Assembly: GCA_034766995.1 (NCBI GenBank)
Contig: CM068323.1
Coordinates: 22,704,346-22,768,345 of the forward strand
Direction of reading: 5' to 3'
DNA from: Acanthacorydalis orientalis
Lineage: Eukaryota > Arthropoda > Insecta > Megaloptera > Corydalidae
DNA: 64,000 nt
Numbering within the stretch: position 1 is the first letter of the stretch; each line of letters begins with the position of its first letter. Under the pieces are notes generated by a model, which saw only the letters and a program-made list of their open reading frames with translations, searched no databases and was not told the origin of the DNA. Both the position numbers and the translations under genes were made by a program. Of this stretch, positions 13,840 through 27,878 are shown one piece after another.

Positions 13840-14160
13840 TCCTTTCGTCATCTTGATTTTCCGTATATGAACCACTTTCCATACACATTTATGTACACAT
13901 TTTCGCCGCACAATATTCACAGGAATTGTTTAAGTTTGTGTTGCGCACAACCGTAGTTCTACGTTTTATTCGTCTACCTGTATGCGATAATTTTTTACCG
14001 GGCTTAGCAGGTGAACGCTGCGCTGATGCCACCGTACGGCGGGAATACGAAACGTACAGTGTCGGCCATTGTGTTGTTTACCTGTAGTTTATACGTGCAG
14101 AGAATAAAATTACGTACGCGCAACTCCATGAATCGAATACTATCAATCTATAGTTCATGA
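13840..14160. other. GC-richer island with a 44-codon plus-strand ORF
   Basis: This composition island peaks around 14000-14110. On the plus strand an ATG at 14026 opens 44 codons to a TGA ending at 14160. The peptide starts MPPYGGNTKRT, has a hydrophobic stretch (TVSAIVLFTCSLYV) and then a basic tail. An in-frame TAG lies seven codons upstream, so this ATG is the first available. On the minus strand the same DNA has a 21-codon frame in a good start context (ACAATGGCC, beginning MADTVRFVFPP). I recognise neither. Promoter, enhancer or small exon are all possible. Confidence 0.2.
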
Positions 14161-14639
14161 TACTATTTAATATCTATTTTCAATTAGATCTGCAGATACA
14201 ATAAGTTGTAGTTTAATATTCTATGCAGACTTTTTCAATCTACAAATATACCCATTGAAATATTAATACCTTTGAAAAGGTTCATATATAATTGTTGTTA
14301 ATCAATAAACATAGATTAAATAGTAAACAAATCTTTTAGAAAAAAACTAACGCCGTTTTAATAAATTTCATTTATAATAAGAACGATACTGTTGCATATA
14401 AGAAAACAGTTTAAATGTCCACTGAACCGAAATAATTACATTAGCACCACACTTATATTAGTACAATTTTATGAAAAAAACGTGTAATCAACTACACATA
14501 AAGATAATAGAGACCAAAAACCTTAATTGGAGACAATCTTGAAGTTAATTTAATTGAAAACATTTAAAAAAATCTATCAACGACGACAGAGAATTACATC
14601 GAGCATATTCTATACTAAAAAATAACAATAGGAAACTTT

Positions 14640-14990
14640 CATGGGTTTGTCTGCATGAAAGCAGTGGGGTACGAGGTACGCTTGGCTAAACTTCAGCGGG
14701 GGGAACAACCGATGCGGAACTGGCGAAAGGAAGAAGAGCGTAGAGAGAGATGTTGACGTAATTACCGGAGACGAGCACCAGATACGATTTGTTTCTTGCA
14801 TTAAAACACGGAATCGCACGAAAGGTCCCCTGAAGGGGATAATTTGTGACGAAATCACCGGCATCGTCGTAAAATAATCACAGAATGTATCGCTTCGGGA
14901 TCATCACGAAAAATGGAAATTAAGTGTGAAGACCGATCTGTGATTATTTGTAATTTTGGGGTACGGGTTGGTAAATAAACGTCGATCGGA
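14640..14990. other. GC-rich island, possible regulatory element or exon
   Basis: About 350 bases with the strongest base-composition shift in this part of the intron. It includes the perfect inverted repeat CCCCTGAAGGGG near 14828-14839. The minus strand has an 84-codon frame from an ATG at 14864 (starting MPVISSQIIPF), and the plus strand has an overlapping acidic/basic stretch. Both being open suggests low stop density from GC content rather than coding. No splice sites force a reading. Confidence 0.2.
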
Positions 14991-16019
14991 ACACAATCGA
15001 AACGGGGATATTATTTACTTAAAAACAAACACCATTTCATTGCTGTATTTTAATTTTTTTCCTGTTATGGGTTACTAACCTTTCGTATGATATTTTCGAA
15101 TAAGAATAATCGGAAGATTGCGAATGAGACACACAAAAAAGATTAGTAGTTAAAACGAAGTATATTTTTTAAAATGCACAGCTATATGCCGTATTTAATG
15201 TAAATGTTAATTTATTTGATAAATCAACATGAATAAAAATATTATAAAATAGTAATCGGAATCCATTCATAAATTATTTAATTCATATTAATACAAAATG
15301 TGATGATTCTTCAAAATGAAACAAGATACGCACTTAATTAATATTTTATTATATATGCATTATGAATAGGTGTTCATCTGTTCATCTACATGCTCTTCAG
15401 ACTGTAAAACAGTAATACTGTGCAATTACTGTATTTAATTTACTTATAGTAAGATACGTAGTTTAATTCTTCTCATTAATTTTCACTAGTGAAGATTATC
15501 CGATGATGTTTTAGTCGCAGAACACTATGCATGTACAACCTTAAAGATCTTTAATTATACATCAAATGTCATTTAAACGGAAAATAATAATCTGAAGATG
15601 AAACCTAATCAGTGAATCGGAACAATGCGTTAATTACAATGCGTTAAAATTTGCATTATTTAATTAATTGAGTAGTTTATTTTCTAGAAATGACATTCAA
15701 TTGTAACGGCTATAGTCTATTTATCAGTAAAGCGGAAAAAGTGTCGATTTTTCATGAGATTGAATAAAAATTTTTTGTACAATCGATTAACAAAAAAAAT
15801 TACTATAGTTGTAAGTATTAAATACAAAAGTTAATTTGTCTTTTATCTAGTTTGTACTTAAGTATCGTTATTGAATTGTTTAACCCTGTAAATTGTAAAT
15901 GTGTACACTGAAAATATTTGAAACTCCATAATGATTTGTGAAGATAATTACATTTCACTCGAGGCAATCTTAGACAATATGCTGGATTTATCTGATAGTA
16001 AAACAATATTCCCGCGTAA

Positions 16020-16460
16020 AAATTGTGTATAAGGAAGCGCGGGAAAGACTAGACACAGCGTGCATCTAAACAAAATGGCCGCACACGTAAACATTACAAT
16101 ACGTTATTTACTACGAACCGAACATTACGACTTGTCTGTAGTGAAATCTCGTACTGCCTCCGGCGAGGCAGGTTCTGGATTTAGCAGACAAACAACTAAA
16201 GAGAGAACGGACTCGAAGAAATCAAGTCTAAACCAATTTATTTACATGTATACGCCGTATCAGCTCGCCGATACGTTAAAAAAAGACAATCAATGCATAT
16301 GAAAAGTTCATGGCGCGATAATGGGTATAATTCAAGCCGGTCGTAATCGAAAGAAGAAATCTACACGAATTAACAAAGGATTAAATTCGACTATTCTTGT
16401 CTATTCAACAACAGTTAGTGTGCGCGTTGTCTTAAAATTATTTAGGCCTCACGTCTAGGT
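16020..16460 (+). other. GC-richer island with ORF in good start context
   Basis: The island opens with AGCGCGGGAAA, an E2F-like motif. An ATG at 16075 in AACAAAATGGCC context opens 75 codons (MAAHVNITIRYLL at the start; an upstream in-frame ATG lies at 16060) to a stop at 16302. Within it is the inverted repeat TGCCTCCGGCGAGGCA. The peptide is Ser/Thr/Lys-rich after residue 30 and I do not recognise it. It may be a nested first exon, a small gene or a regulatory island. Confidence 0.25.
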
Positions 16461-16770
16461 GCTACAAAAAATCCAAGTCATCCAATCTCACCTTTATCTC
16501 GATTTATAATCATGTTGAGTAAGGGATTTTTTTATATTGTCGTCTATCAAGAACGCTTTTATTATATCGCAGTTTTATTTAAAAAGCATGTTTGTGTGTC
16601 TTCTTCAAAGACAAGATGAGTACCGATTAGGAGAACGATGTCAAGAACTTTCAAGAAAACTTATAGAGAATATTAATGAATTGTATAAATTTATAGTTTA
16701 CTAAACAATAATGAATCATGTTTCTGCTTTACATAGACTATGATAAGAACTATGCTTTCCTTAAAAGCAC

Positions 16771-16773
<3 letters not shown>

Positions 16774-16843
<70 letters not shown>
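16774..16843. repeat. (AT)n microsatellite
   Basis: Uninterrupted AT tract of about 70 bases. Confidence 0.95.
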
Positions 16844-16846
<3 letters not shown>

Positions 16847-17010
16847 TAAAGAATTAAAAAGAAATATGTAATGAAATCATTTGTGATATATTAAAAAATT
16901 GATATTGAAATGTGATATATTATAAAATTCGATGAATTATTAATAACAATCAAGTAAAAATATACTGCTAATAAAAACCATCAGATCATTTATTTATTTG
17001 TTAGACAATA

Positions 17011-17013
<3 letters not shown>

Positions 17014-17076
<63 letters not shown>
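17014..17076. repeat. (AT)n microsatellite, one interruption
   Basis: AT tract of about 63 bases with one G substitution. Confidence 0.95.
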
Positions 17077-17081
<5 letters not shown>

Positions 17082-17299
17082 TATGTACACCATAATACGG
17101 TACACAATGATGTTCCACTTAAATAAATTCACAAATAAAATATCAAACATGATCGTGTACTCGTCTTCATCACGATTTGCTTATTTATTGATGCATGTTC
17201 CTCCTCCTATTATGTTAAATAACATTTAGCGCTGAAATCATGTTCTATGCAATACTTGACACTTTAATACATAAATTTACATACATACATGCATCATTA

Positions 17300-17329
17300 C
17301 ACACACACATTATATATATATATATATAA
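17300..17329. repeat. Compound (AC)n(AT)n microsatellite
   Basis: A short AC run passing directly into an AT run. Confidence 0.9.
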
Positions 17330-17570
17330 GTACACTCAATGAAATCATATGCATTGTAATTCAAAACAATTTATTACTAACAACTGATGAAAATAAGATA
17401 AAAAGTACATTTTAATTCTCATTCAGAATAAATCTCAGTGGATGGTATAAAAATCATCTATTCAAATTATAATTGAAAAATACATATTAATAACTAATAT
17501 AAAAGAGGTATAATGTCATCTACAACATATTATTCATGAATTAAAGATCTATAAAAAGAAGTAACCTGCA

Positions 17571-17573
<3 letters not shown>

Positions 17574-17616
<43 letters not shown>
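17574..17616. repeat. (AT)n microsatellite
   Basis: AT tract of about 43 bases, preceded by GCATGCAT. Confidence 0.95.
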
Positions 17617-17618
<2 letters not shown>

Positions 17619-18116
17619 GTTTATGTAAGTGAATGTATGAGAAAAACATTAACCCACAACAAAACGTCACACGTAACTCTAATGGTATACAAACTACTGA
17701 ATAGATCACAGTACATATATTTATACAATTCAAGAGAATAAAGTTAGTTATTGGCTTTTCTACCTGTATATTGTTCACTGTACTGATTGAAAATTCCCAC
17801 ACCTACATTTCCTTGCACTGCCTTTACTACAGAAAGAATAAAATCTAAACGACTTGCTAGTACCAATATAAAATTTACAATCTTTAATATTATACAATAC
17901 ACTTCTTTTACAAAATCATTCAAGTGGACTTAAGTATTATAATAGTTCCTTTTAAAACTATTTATATGCTATATATACTTAAATATCATAACTACATCAT
18001 ATATATACATAAGTATGTATAATTATTATCAGAATTGTTGACTAATATAATTAATAAGTACACAGATTAATTTAAACATCTGCTATTCTGAATACGAGAC
18101 AGTTGATTAAACACAC

Positions 18117-18120
<4 letters not shown>

Positions 18121-18155
<35 letters not shown>
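18121..18155. repeat. (AT)n microsatellite
   Basis: AT tract of about 35 bases following ACACACACAA. Confidence 0.95.
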
Positions 18156-18158
<3 letters not shown>

Positions 18159-19449
18159 TTATTTTTTCATAATTATTCGTTTATCATCAGGACAAACTTT
18201 TCAAATTCTATTCTACAAAACAGAACGTCTACATTAATACATGTCGAAAAAATAAATAATAATAAGAAACTGTTTTCATAATCCATTTAAACCTTATTTT
18301 CATTTTTATATTAAAAATGTTCTCTCCAGTTTTCGTTAAATTTAACTGAATTTATTAACATTGCTGCTCTGTGTAATTCGTAAAACGTACACTTCATTAA
18401 TATATTAAAAATATTTTTTTTTGTTAAAATCCAACTCATGAATACGTGTGTTATAGAGTGCTGTACAAACAACGATAGTTCATCCACTAAAGATAAGTGC
18501 GCTGGTACTGTTTGATAAATGAATACAAAAAAAAAAAATAAAATAAAATAAAAATATATTGCTCTCATTTAGTTCAGAACGTGTAAATACTGTAATTTTA
18601 TATAACAAAAAACAAAATATGTGTTTTTTGTAAAATCCAAAAATCTATACAGTTTTCGAACATAAAACTGTAATTGAAAATAGTATTGAATTATTTTTAA
18701 AATTGAAAATTCAATTAATATAAATAAATTACATACAGAGTTTTTTTAACATTAAAAATATTAAAGAAAAAGTTCGAATGGTTTTCATATAATAATGTAA
18801 TTATCTATTTCATGTATTTCTCTTTTCGATTTTTTATTTTATGCAGAAAATAAAGACAATAAATCATTTTTCAACATTATAATCTATGAAATATCTCTAC
18901 CTAATATTTTAAAAAAATGTACCTCAAATGTTTAAAAAAAAATTGATTTGAAGACACAAAAAAAAACACAACTTAGTAACAATAAATAATGTAAGCAAAC
19001 AATAAAGAAAAAATATGTTTTTGTCAGATTGAAATAATCATTTCCAATTAAGTCGCAAAATTAATTAAATAAAAGAAGTATTAAATATATTGTTAATTAA
19101 AATAAACTTGTGAGTAAAAATATTACTCTAAAATATAATTTGTCTTATAGTATTATAAAAGTACACTTTACGAAATTAATACAAATTTGGATAACTTTAT
19201 GAATATACATCTAAGGTGACTAGCAATGTATATACTTTTATACAGTCATGTAGGTGTATTTTTATATGCTTATGTTGTATATCTTACAAAATGTACTACT
19301 AACATAACAGTAGCACAACTCTAAATCCATAAAGTACAGATACAAATTGAACGAGAAATAATCTTACAATTAATCATGTCACAAATGTACAATATGCCCA
19401 ACGATATCCTATAGAGTGAACTAAACGAACCATACAGACACCTCTCCAT

Positions 19450-19780
19450 TTCTCAACTGGATATCGGCGCCAAATTTCTCTTATACACTTTTTAACGATT
19501 GTGAACCATATTTGTCAGACAGCGATGTTGAAATAATGGTAATAATAATGAAACGACCGTTTCAATGGCGGTCCTAGAGCACCTATCGAACATGTCGACA
19601 ATACACATATAAGGGATACGTGGGTTATAAATCGTACGATAATTTTCGAGTTATGTTTATTTGATTTTTATATGTAGGAAGGGTCTCAATCACCAAACAC
19701 TGTATACGTTCTACAGTCGTCATTACTACTTCCGTTTTGGCCGGAAAGAACATATTATTCACTCATTCAGAATCCAAAAT
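19450..19780. other. GC-richer island, possible regulatory element
   Basis: About 330 bases with raised GC and no convincing frame on either strand. It contains ATATCGGCGCCAAAT, a run AATGGCGGTCCTAGAGC, and the near-palindrome CTTCCGTTTTGGCCGGAAAG, which holds two facing ETS-type GGAA cores. A cis-regulatory role is an inference from composition and motifs only. Confidence 0.2.
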
Positions 19781-20874
19781 TGACAAGTGTTTATATTGCT
19801 AGTAAATTGTTATGTTGCATTTATACTGCACTTGTATTGTTTACCTAATTTTATGAATATTTAATTATATTATTTGACATTGTCTACGTTTTACAAATGA
19901 TAATGATGCTCAATTAATTATAGACATATTTAATGATCTGGTTCTAATGTTAAGTACACTTTGAACTACATTTAATGTAAATAATATTATATAATAACAA
20001 AATACTTTAAATAAGGACGTCGTACTTAAAGTTGAAACAAATGTCCCTTTTTAATATCAACTTAAGAATATGAAATAAATTCTAGTTGTAAATAAAAATT
20101 ATTCTTTTTCTTCTAAGTTAAAATAAAATATATTTAGAAGAATATACATGAATAATAAGAAAGATTTATAAAGTAACGAAATGATATACAAGCTGCATAA
20201 AAGTCAGATAAAAAATGATTTATATATTATAAAAAATAAATATTTTAAATGTACAACACTTGTTCATTTCTACAGTAAAGTATTTATTAAATAACTACAC
20301 ACATTTTAGATAAAACAAATTATAATTCAATTAGTTTTAATTTTATATTCAAAATAATTACACACTTAGAAATTTAATATACGACTTCTATTAATTTATT
20401 AGTATAGATAAATGTGTAATTATTCTACGATAATATTGAATCCTTTCAAACATTTATAAAACAAACACGCATGGTCGGATTAATCGTACATGAAACGTAA
20501 GAAACTATTTCTGAAATTACATTTTTTAACGTGCTTGAAAATAATTTTATGGCTGTTTGAATTACATGACGATTATACATTTCAAGACTGTACTTTCGAA
20601 TGGTCATCTTTTTTTTTCTCCGACGTTGTTTAAATATAGACGCTAGAAGCTCTAATATCGAAAATGTGTTTACATAATTACAATTGCCAAAACCACTTAT
20701 GTTTTGCAGTCTGTAATTTCAACTCGTTTGTTTTATTTTAAGAAACACATATCGATAATTTTAAAAAATTGTAAGTGGTTGTGTGGCCGACTTTGTTTTT
20801 CTGCATCTATCACTACCAACAAGGAATATTTTTATAAACTTCATGTTTACAGTAGTCCGATACTTTATTAAGCA

Positions 20875-20877
<3 letters not shown>

Positions 20878-20950
<73 letters not shown>
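20878..20950. repeat. (AT)n microsatellite
   Basis: Uninterrupted AT tract of about 73 bases, among the longest here. Confidence 0.95.
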
Positions 20951-20956
<6 letters not shown>

Positions 20957-22123
20957 ACATATTTAAGAACATATGCATTTATTGTTTAATAAATTCAGTA
21001 ACATCAGTATCAATAAGGTAAATTCAATTGATTCTTCGATGAAGTTCAAATACATTAAAGAAGACCGCATCAAATTAGAATCTTATTAACAAAAATGCAC
21101 CCTTTATTTAATAAGATTTTGTAAGTAAACGAATTAAAATATATAAGAAAATAAAATACAGGAACGTTAAATTCGATTATAGTATTACAAAACAATTAAA
21201 TGAATCAAAACTAATTAAAATCTTAAATCAAGAATAACAAGTATATTATTTCTAAGCAACATTTCATTTAGCTGCCAAATATACGAATGACTTCATCGGT
21301 AAAAATATTCTAACATTCTCTTGAAAAAGTTCCATTTGTGTATCTTGATTAAGCATTACTCTGAGAAGTATTGTTTAACTATAATAAAACCAAAAACAAC
21401 GAATCATTTTTAAAAGTTGTTATATAGCTATTAACATACATAACGTTACCCCACACATTTCAACATTGTAATGCTATTATGAGTTATAATAATCAATTAG
21501 TCACACGACGTGGATGAATTAAAGAAATAATGTAATCGACATATTATTTTCTTTAATGTCAAATATTGCTCCATATAAATTGACAATTGTATTGTTAATT
21601 GATGACAACATTAAGTTTAAAAATCGTACATGTAAAGACAATGATATTATTTTTAAATTCGTACATTTGCAACAGAATTTAAGAAAATTCTAGTATAATT
21701 TTTACGGTCATAATTAAATCGCATAAGAATTCTTCAATCAGATGCAAATATTGAAAACGATGTTTAATAAATGCATATGTTCTAAAAAAAAATATCAATC
21801 TATATTCTATTAATGACACTACAAATCCTGTTTGAGTCTTCTAGTGAGGCCAGCAAAGGTGTATTACTTCTTTCGTATTATTGTTTGAATTCGAAACATA
21901 CAGGGACTATTACAAACACAGAAGCGTTAAGTCCGCACATAAGATTTTTTTCCTACAATTTTAACAGAACACCTGCATCAAGGAGAGCATTATTCCTTTT
22001 AAGTTATCACGACTCGAAGGCCTAACAACGGTTGAAAATTATTCCTATGGAAAGATTAAACTTTCGTTCACTGGTGATGGGATTATGCGTTCTTCGATAT
22101 TCTATTTTTGGTACATACATACA

Positions 22124-22126
<3 letters not shown>

Positions 22127-22163
<37 letters not shown>
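22127..22163. repeat. (AT)n microsatellite
   Basis: AT tract of about 37 bases. Confidence 0.95.
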
Positions 22164-22167
<4 letters not shown>

Positions 22168-23530
22168 TAAAGAATACATAATCATTATTATATTTTATAA
22201 AAAACACCTTTAATACTAGATAATCACTTACGCCGGATATATCTCATTTATAACTTTTTAGATAATGAAAACTGAAATGAAACTACTGTTTTAGACTACT
22301 GTTTTAAGCTAGACACGTTACACACATAAACGTATGTTTGTGATGAAGCAACAGAATACATTCTGAGCTTTTTGTATATCAATAAATAAATAAATATTCA
22401 TAATCCCTTACCGGTGTGAAAACAATTGTATGAAAATAGATTTTTAAGTAGAGCTCTATTGAAATTCAGTAGTAAAAAGCAGAGTTTACACGTTTGTAGA
22501 ATCTCTCTAATATCTCTATAATCAAATTATCGTCTAGTCCTACCCAAAGAATAGAGTACAGGTTCTTTAAGATTAAAACCAAATTATGTGAAATAAAAGG
22601 TAGTAAAAATTTACTAAAGCCTAAATTTAGTTGTTGTTAAAGTTAATTAATGAAGTATAATTAGTATTTAAATTGTAGGAGGATATATTTTACAAAACGT
22701 TATTATACATTAATTTATATATTTTTAAATATTTTATCCGTTTTGATAATATTAAAAAATATATAAAATACTGCATACATAAAGAAATCATTAACTTTGT
22801 AATAAACGACAAACAGACAAATACTTAATATTCAATTTATTTGGTTTAAAACACAAATAGCACTACCCTTTTTTAGATATTGAATATAAAATTAAAGATC
22901 AACACGAAAAAATAAAACTTAATTTTTTCTAATTTATATATTAGATAAAATTTAATTAATTTTTGATTTCTTGAAAGCAATTTTACATATTTTAATTAAT
23001 ATATTAAAAAAGAGTGACATTATTCTATTTCTAATATATTAGTTATTTCGTTTTTAATAATAAGTTTGCCACACGCCGTTCATAAAAGTTAATGAGACTA
23101 ATAACAAAAATCAATTAAATAGTATTTAATATACAGTTAATGAGCAAGGTTGAATATAATGTTTAAAATATAATCGATCTGATGGTGGAGTGTTTACTAC
23201 TTTATTTATATATTTAGAATTCAATAAGAACGATTAGTTTTTATTTTTTTTAATAATTTAATTTTGAATACAGATTTTATAAATTTATTCCTGAAAATAC
23301 AACTTCTCTAAGTTAATGTATACTTTTTAATATAATCTTAAAATCCTTGTAGTCAATTTTATTGTATTTTTTTATTAAAAAAAGACTATTATTATGATTT
23401 GGAGATTATTTGAAGTCTTTATTTGAAACAAAATTAATTTTTTCAACATACTTTTCTCTGTCGACTTAAAATATTTCTGAAATGTTTACATCAACATTTT
23501 GTCTTTTTAAATCAATATATCAGATTTATA

Positions 23531-23545
23531 TATACACACACACAC

Positions 23546-23602
<57 letters not shown>
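23531..23602. repeat. Compound (AC)n(AT)n microsatellite
   Basis: AC repeats, then ATACAT, then a long AT run, about 72 bases in total. Confidence 0.95.
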
Positions 23603-23605
<3 letters not shown>

Positions 23606-24179
23606 TGTATATAAATTAACACTATTAAACATGTATATATTAATATTTATTACAACAACCTGGTTTGTCTTAATTCTAACATCCCATATTTAAGGTAAGT
23701 TTGAAAATGAGATATTTTTCGTTTTCCTTTCATGATTATTTATTTTATTCAATTTTTATTGCTAAATTGAGATTATTCGACAAAAGAATATATACAAAAA
23801 CATATGTAATTAAATTATTTGGTCTCATGCTCGATATTTAACATCAATTTTTTTTTAAATACACTGAATTTTAAATATATTTATATTAAAAAAAGACACA
23901 TATATTTTCGTCGTATTTACAGCGATATTTTATAAATAATTGCTGAACCTGGTACCAATCCTACTGAAAAACGAATTATTTTTTATTATGAACATAAAAT
24001 CTATGCATATCCTGAAGAAAACATGCGTTTCAATTAAAATATTATGAAGATATCTAATACATACATTAAAAATGTAATTATGACTGTACATGTGTGGCAC
24101 ATGGTAATAAATATTCAAATTATAGAAATTTAACTAATAACAATAAACGTGGAAAGTAATAATGTATTTCTGTAATAAA

Positions 24180-24545
24180 TATTTGAACAAATCGGAAAGA
24201 CATTAATGGTCCAGCGTAACCTTATACAGCCTCCATCCGTACATGCAGAGAATCCTACTACACACTGGGAAAAAAAAGTAAATGAAAAAAGATATAAGAC
24301 GACCGGCTGGCCACGAGCCAGCCTCAGCGCACCGTGATTACAAACGCCACCTCCATTTCTACCTGTGTACGTGCTCGTGACATGGACGATTCCATTAGAC
24401 CAGGTATGAGATCCGAAAGGGACGACCGGTATACGAAGTTACGGCCAAACAGAGCAGAGTGCGCCACAAACTTCACGTGTGTGCGAAGCAACAAGTTGTG
24501 GCTGTTTATCGAATCACCGCCTCATGCTGTTCGCTGATATTTAAA
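24180..24545 (+). other. GC-rich island with a 51-codon ORF
   Basis: About 360 bases of clearly raised GC. It includes the hairpin GCTGGCCACGAGCCAGC near 24306-24322 and a CACGTG E-box near 24475. A plus-strand ATG at 24382 opens 51 codons (starting MDDSIRPGMRSE) that close at 24537, in a frame already open further upstream. CAGGTATGAG inside this frame is a good donor match, so a short exon is also conceivable. I do not recognise the product. Confidence 0.22.
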
Positions 24546-26505
24546 TCGTTGAAAAGCTAACGGCTTCCGAGACTTACAACACACGGACAGATAAATAAAA
24601 TATATTTCATTGGATTTTACTGTAACTTGATTTTAATCACTCGTGAGCGAATTTATTAACACAGCCATTAGTCATTTGAATTTCTCTAGGGAAAATAGAT
24701 TTTCAGCACGAAAGCTCATTAATCAACTGATAATAATTAAACTGGTGTGTTATAACTTGAGATTTGTATTTGATTCAATTTTTATCCATCACATTGATGA
24801 GAATATTTTACTTTTGAAAACAATTAAAGATATTAAAATCGGTACAAACTATATTTAATTCCAATTCTTCAAATTTTAACATAAAAATGTATATAGATTT
24901 TTATTAAAACCATTTTGCACTCATTTCACTTGAAAACCTATTATTGCGAATTTTGAATTCAAAAATGTTAGATACACAACATTAACAATTAATTTAGAAT
25001 GTGTATCAGGGTCAACTTTTTCGATTTTTAATTTTAAGGCGCAGTCAAAGTATTACATATATCAGTTTAAAATTTTGTTCAAGAACAAGGTTATTTGCAT
25101 TCATGCGAATTATTATAAAAGTTCAGCGTCTGAATACAAAAAAATCCAAATTTGAATTACAATCGATTTCAGAAACTCCTGTGGAGTGATTAATAATTAT
25201 ATATGAAATTTATATTTCTTTTATATTTATTTATATAGCTCATTAGTTTAAAATATTTTTTAGTTATATTAATAGTATTCAAGTATTATTTCTTTATGAA
25301 ATTCAATAAGTTTATCGAATATCTATTTAACTGTTCGTATTAATAACACATATTTTCAGAGTTATGTTGTAAAAATGTAAACTAATTTCATAAGTAGTTA
25401 AGCGTTTTTAGCATTTGTACTGATCTGTCTATTATCTAAGAAACTGCCGCACAAAAATAAAAATAAATCTTTCTAGAACGAATTATTAACATATTTTACA
25501 CGCTGATAATAAATTACAGGCCGATTTATTTATGTTAAATAATTTATCAAAATTATAACGAAATTCAAATCGACTTGATGATTTTAACAGCATTATAGTA
25601 ATTTATTCAGCTCTTCTATACTTATTATAAATATGGAATAATTATAATTATATCACCATTATAAAATGACATCAATCATTTCACATTCGCCAACAAGACG
25701 AATAAATAAAAAAAATATATAATCATTAATTTAAGTCACTTTGTCGGAAGTGCAAATTATAGTATTGAATAAATCTCGTACAATTAAATATCAAATTAAC
25801 AAAATACAGTCTATTAACTGTTACTCAATTACATTACTTTTTTAATATAAAAAAAACATTCAATATGGAAAAAAATAAAAATATATACAGTTATAAAGTT
25901 AACATAGAGGTTTTCGTAAACGTCAATTAAATACACTATTTATAAACGACACGATTGTAAAACTGTTTATGAGTTGTCAGATTTTTAAATGACATATCCA
26001 AAGTAATATTTAAGCAGTGGAATTTTTTCGAACGCGCGTTTTCAAACCGTCTCCATTTATATATTTATAACTAACAGAATGTAATTCAATATACGTGTGT
26101 GTAGACGTGAAAATACTCTAAAAGGTAATATATTTTCAGGTTGAAGACGGTGTGTATTGCGTAAATGTTGAATTCGATCAGCATTATTTTTCTTAAAACA
26201 TATTCTAGAGGCAATTCGAGAAGATTATGCAAATGAATGTATTGTAAAATAAACATATATTATAAGAAAATAACTGCGTGTATATATTTTAGTACGCGTG
26301 TGGAAATCACTTTGAATTTTAATAAAATAAATTAGCAAGTGGTAGACGTAAAAATTAAAAGTAATTTAAAAAATTAAGTCAAATGAAGTCGTTACATTTA
26401 TATAAAAATTTAGATGTATACAGATCAATTATTTATGTATAATAACAATATATAATGTTTAATTATTATAAAAATAATTATAGGAATTATTTTCGCTACC
26501 TTACA

Positions 26506-26577
26506 CATTATACAAGCTTAGTTGGTAGAACGTTGAACTTTTTATCCGAGGGTCTAAGCTACAAATCCCTGTTTGAA
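26506..26577 (+). pseudogene. Decayed tRNA-Lys-like sequence
   Basis: TAGTTGGTAGAACGTTGAACTT, followed by TATCCGAGGGTC and AATCCCTGTTTGAAC, has the D-arm, anticodon-arm and T-arm order of a eukaryotic tRNA-Lys. The acceptor stem no longer pairs, the anticodon stem is damaged and the B box is degenerate. It should not be functional. Confidence 0.5.
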
Positions 26578-27806
26578 CATATTTAACTTTTATTAATATT
26601 GTACTTGTACTTATATGTTTAAATATAGTAACGATTCATTTTTTTTTTGTATTCATTTATTTACAATACGACCGAATGTATTTACATAGTGAAAATTGGA
26701 AGTGTTCTTTGCTGTAATTTTGAGCTCTTTATTTTTAGTATCAAAAATCAGATTTAAACCATACTGATTTAATAAATATCTCAAATTTCACTTTATTATT
26801 TATAAAAATATGATATTTATTTTCTTTTTGAAATACTTTCAAAATGACCATGGCACGAATACATCCATATACATATGTTTAGAACAAATAAGATTATATG
26901 GTATGAGTTAGTGTGAAATTAAACAAGTATAATATATTTTAAACTTATATTGTTTCGCAGATCTGCGTACATTAACCTTACAAAAAGCTATTAACACTCC
27001 AAAAATATACTTATTATGTAAGTTAAATAAGGACATGGTCATTTCGTGATATGAAGAGTACAATCCCTCTCGACAAAACAAACAATAAATCTAATAGTTA
27101 TATGAAGAATAAATGCTATCAACAAACACAATTAAAAAATGTATTGTCTTGAAAGAAAATCTCGAAAAATATATAACTATAAATCAACACCTTATAACAT
27201 CTTCAAATCTTTATTTTTCGTGCTATTGTTAATTCTTTCCATGGTTCCATGAGAAACAGCAAAATAAATAAACAGTGAATTGATATAACGACGGCCTTCG
27301 TCGATACACACAATGAAACGAAGTTAAGATCTCAAATATGACAGGAATGACAGACACACTGTATTAGTTAATTGCGACTTTGCATACCTATAAATTAGTT
27401 CTCATGCAATCTATATATAAATCACTGGATATAAATCATACCATATTGAAATACAATGAAACTTGCTGTATCTAATTTTCAGTTCTCATTAAATCGAGAC
27501 GCGTTGAAAAAAAATGTCTTAGACTTGTATATCCTCTTCCTGTACTATAGTTTTTAATTCATAATTTAAATTGTACGATTTACTTAAAGAGTGAAAGTTA
27601 ATGAATGAATTAATTCCTGTACTTACTGTTTATTTTTATATTCTATTTTTATATTATACACACTACATTCATAAGATTTCCTCATATACTGTGAACAGTT
27701 CATTTATAAACATATAATCACTACACACACATTATTATATAAACAAGTAATTATAAGGAGATGATTTGTATTTAAATTACTGAATTTGTACCATTTTTAT
27801 AGATTT

Positions 27807-27809
<3 letters not shown>

Positions 27810-27877
<68 letters not shown>

Positions 27878-27878
27878 T
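27810..27878. repeat. Compound (AT)n(GT)n microsatellite
   Basis: AT run of about 58 bases ending in a short GT run. Confidence 0.95.

Noticed and set aside
21813..22025. 70-codon plus-strand ORF beginning MTLQILFESSSE
   Set aside because: A true ATG, but no family resemblance and no supporting signals. The length is expected by chance at this scale.
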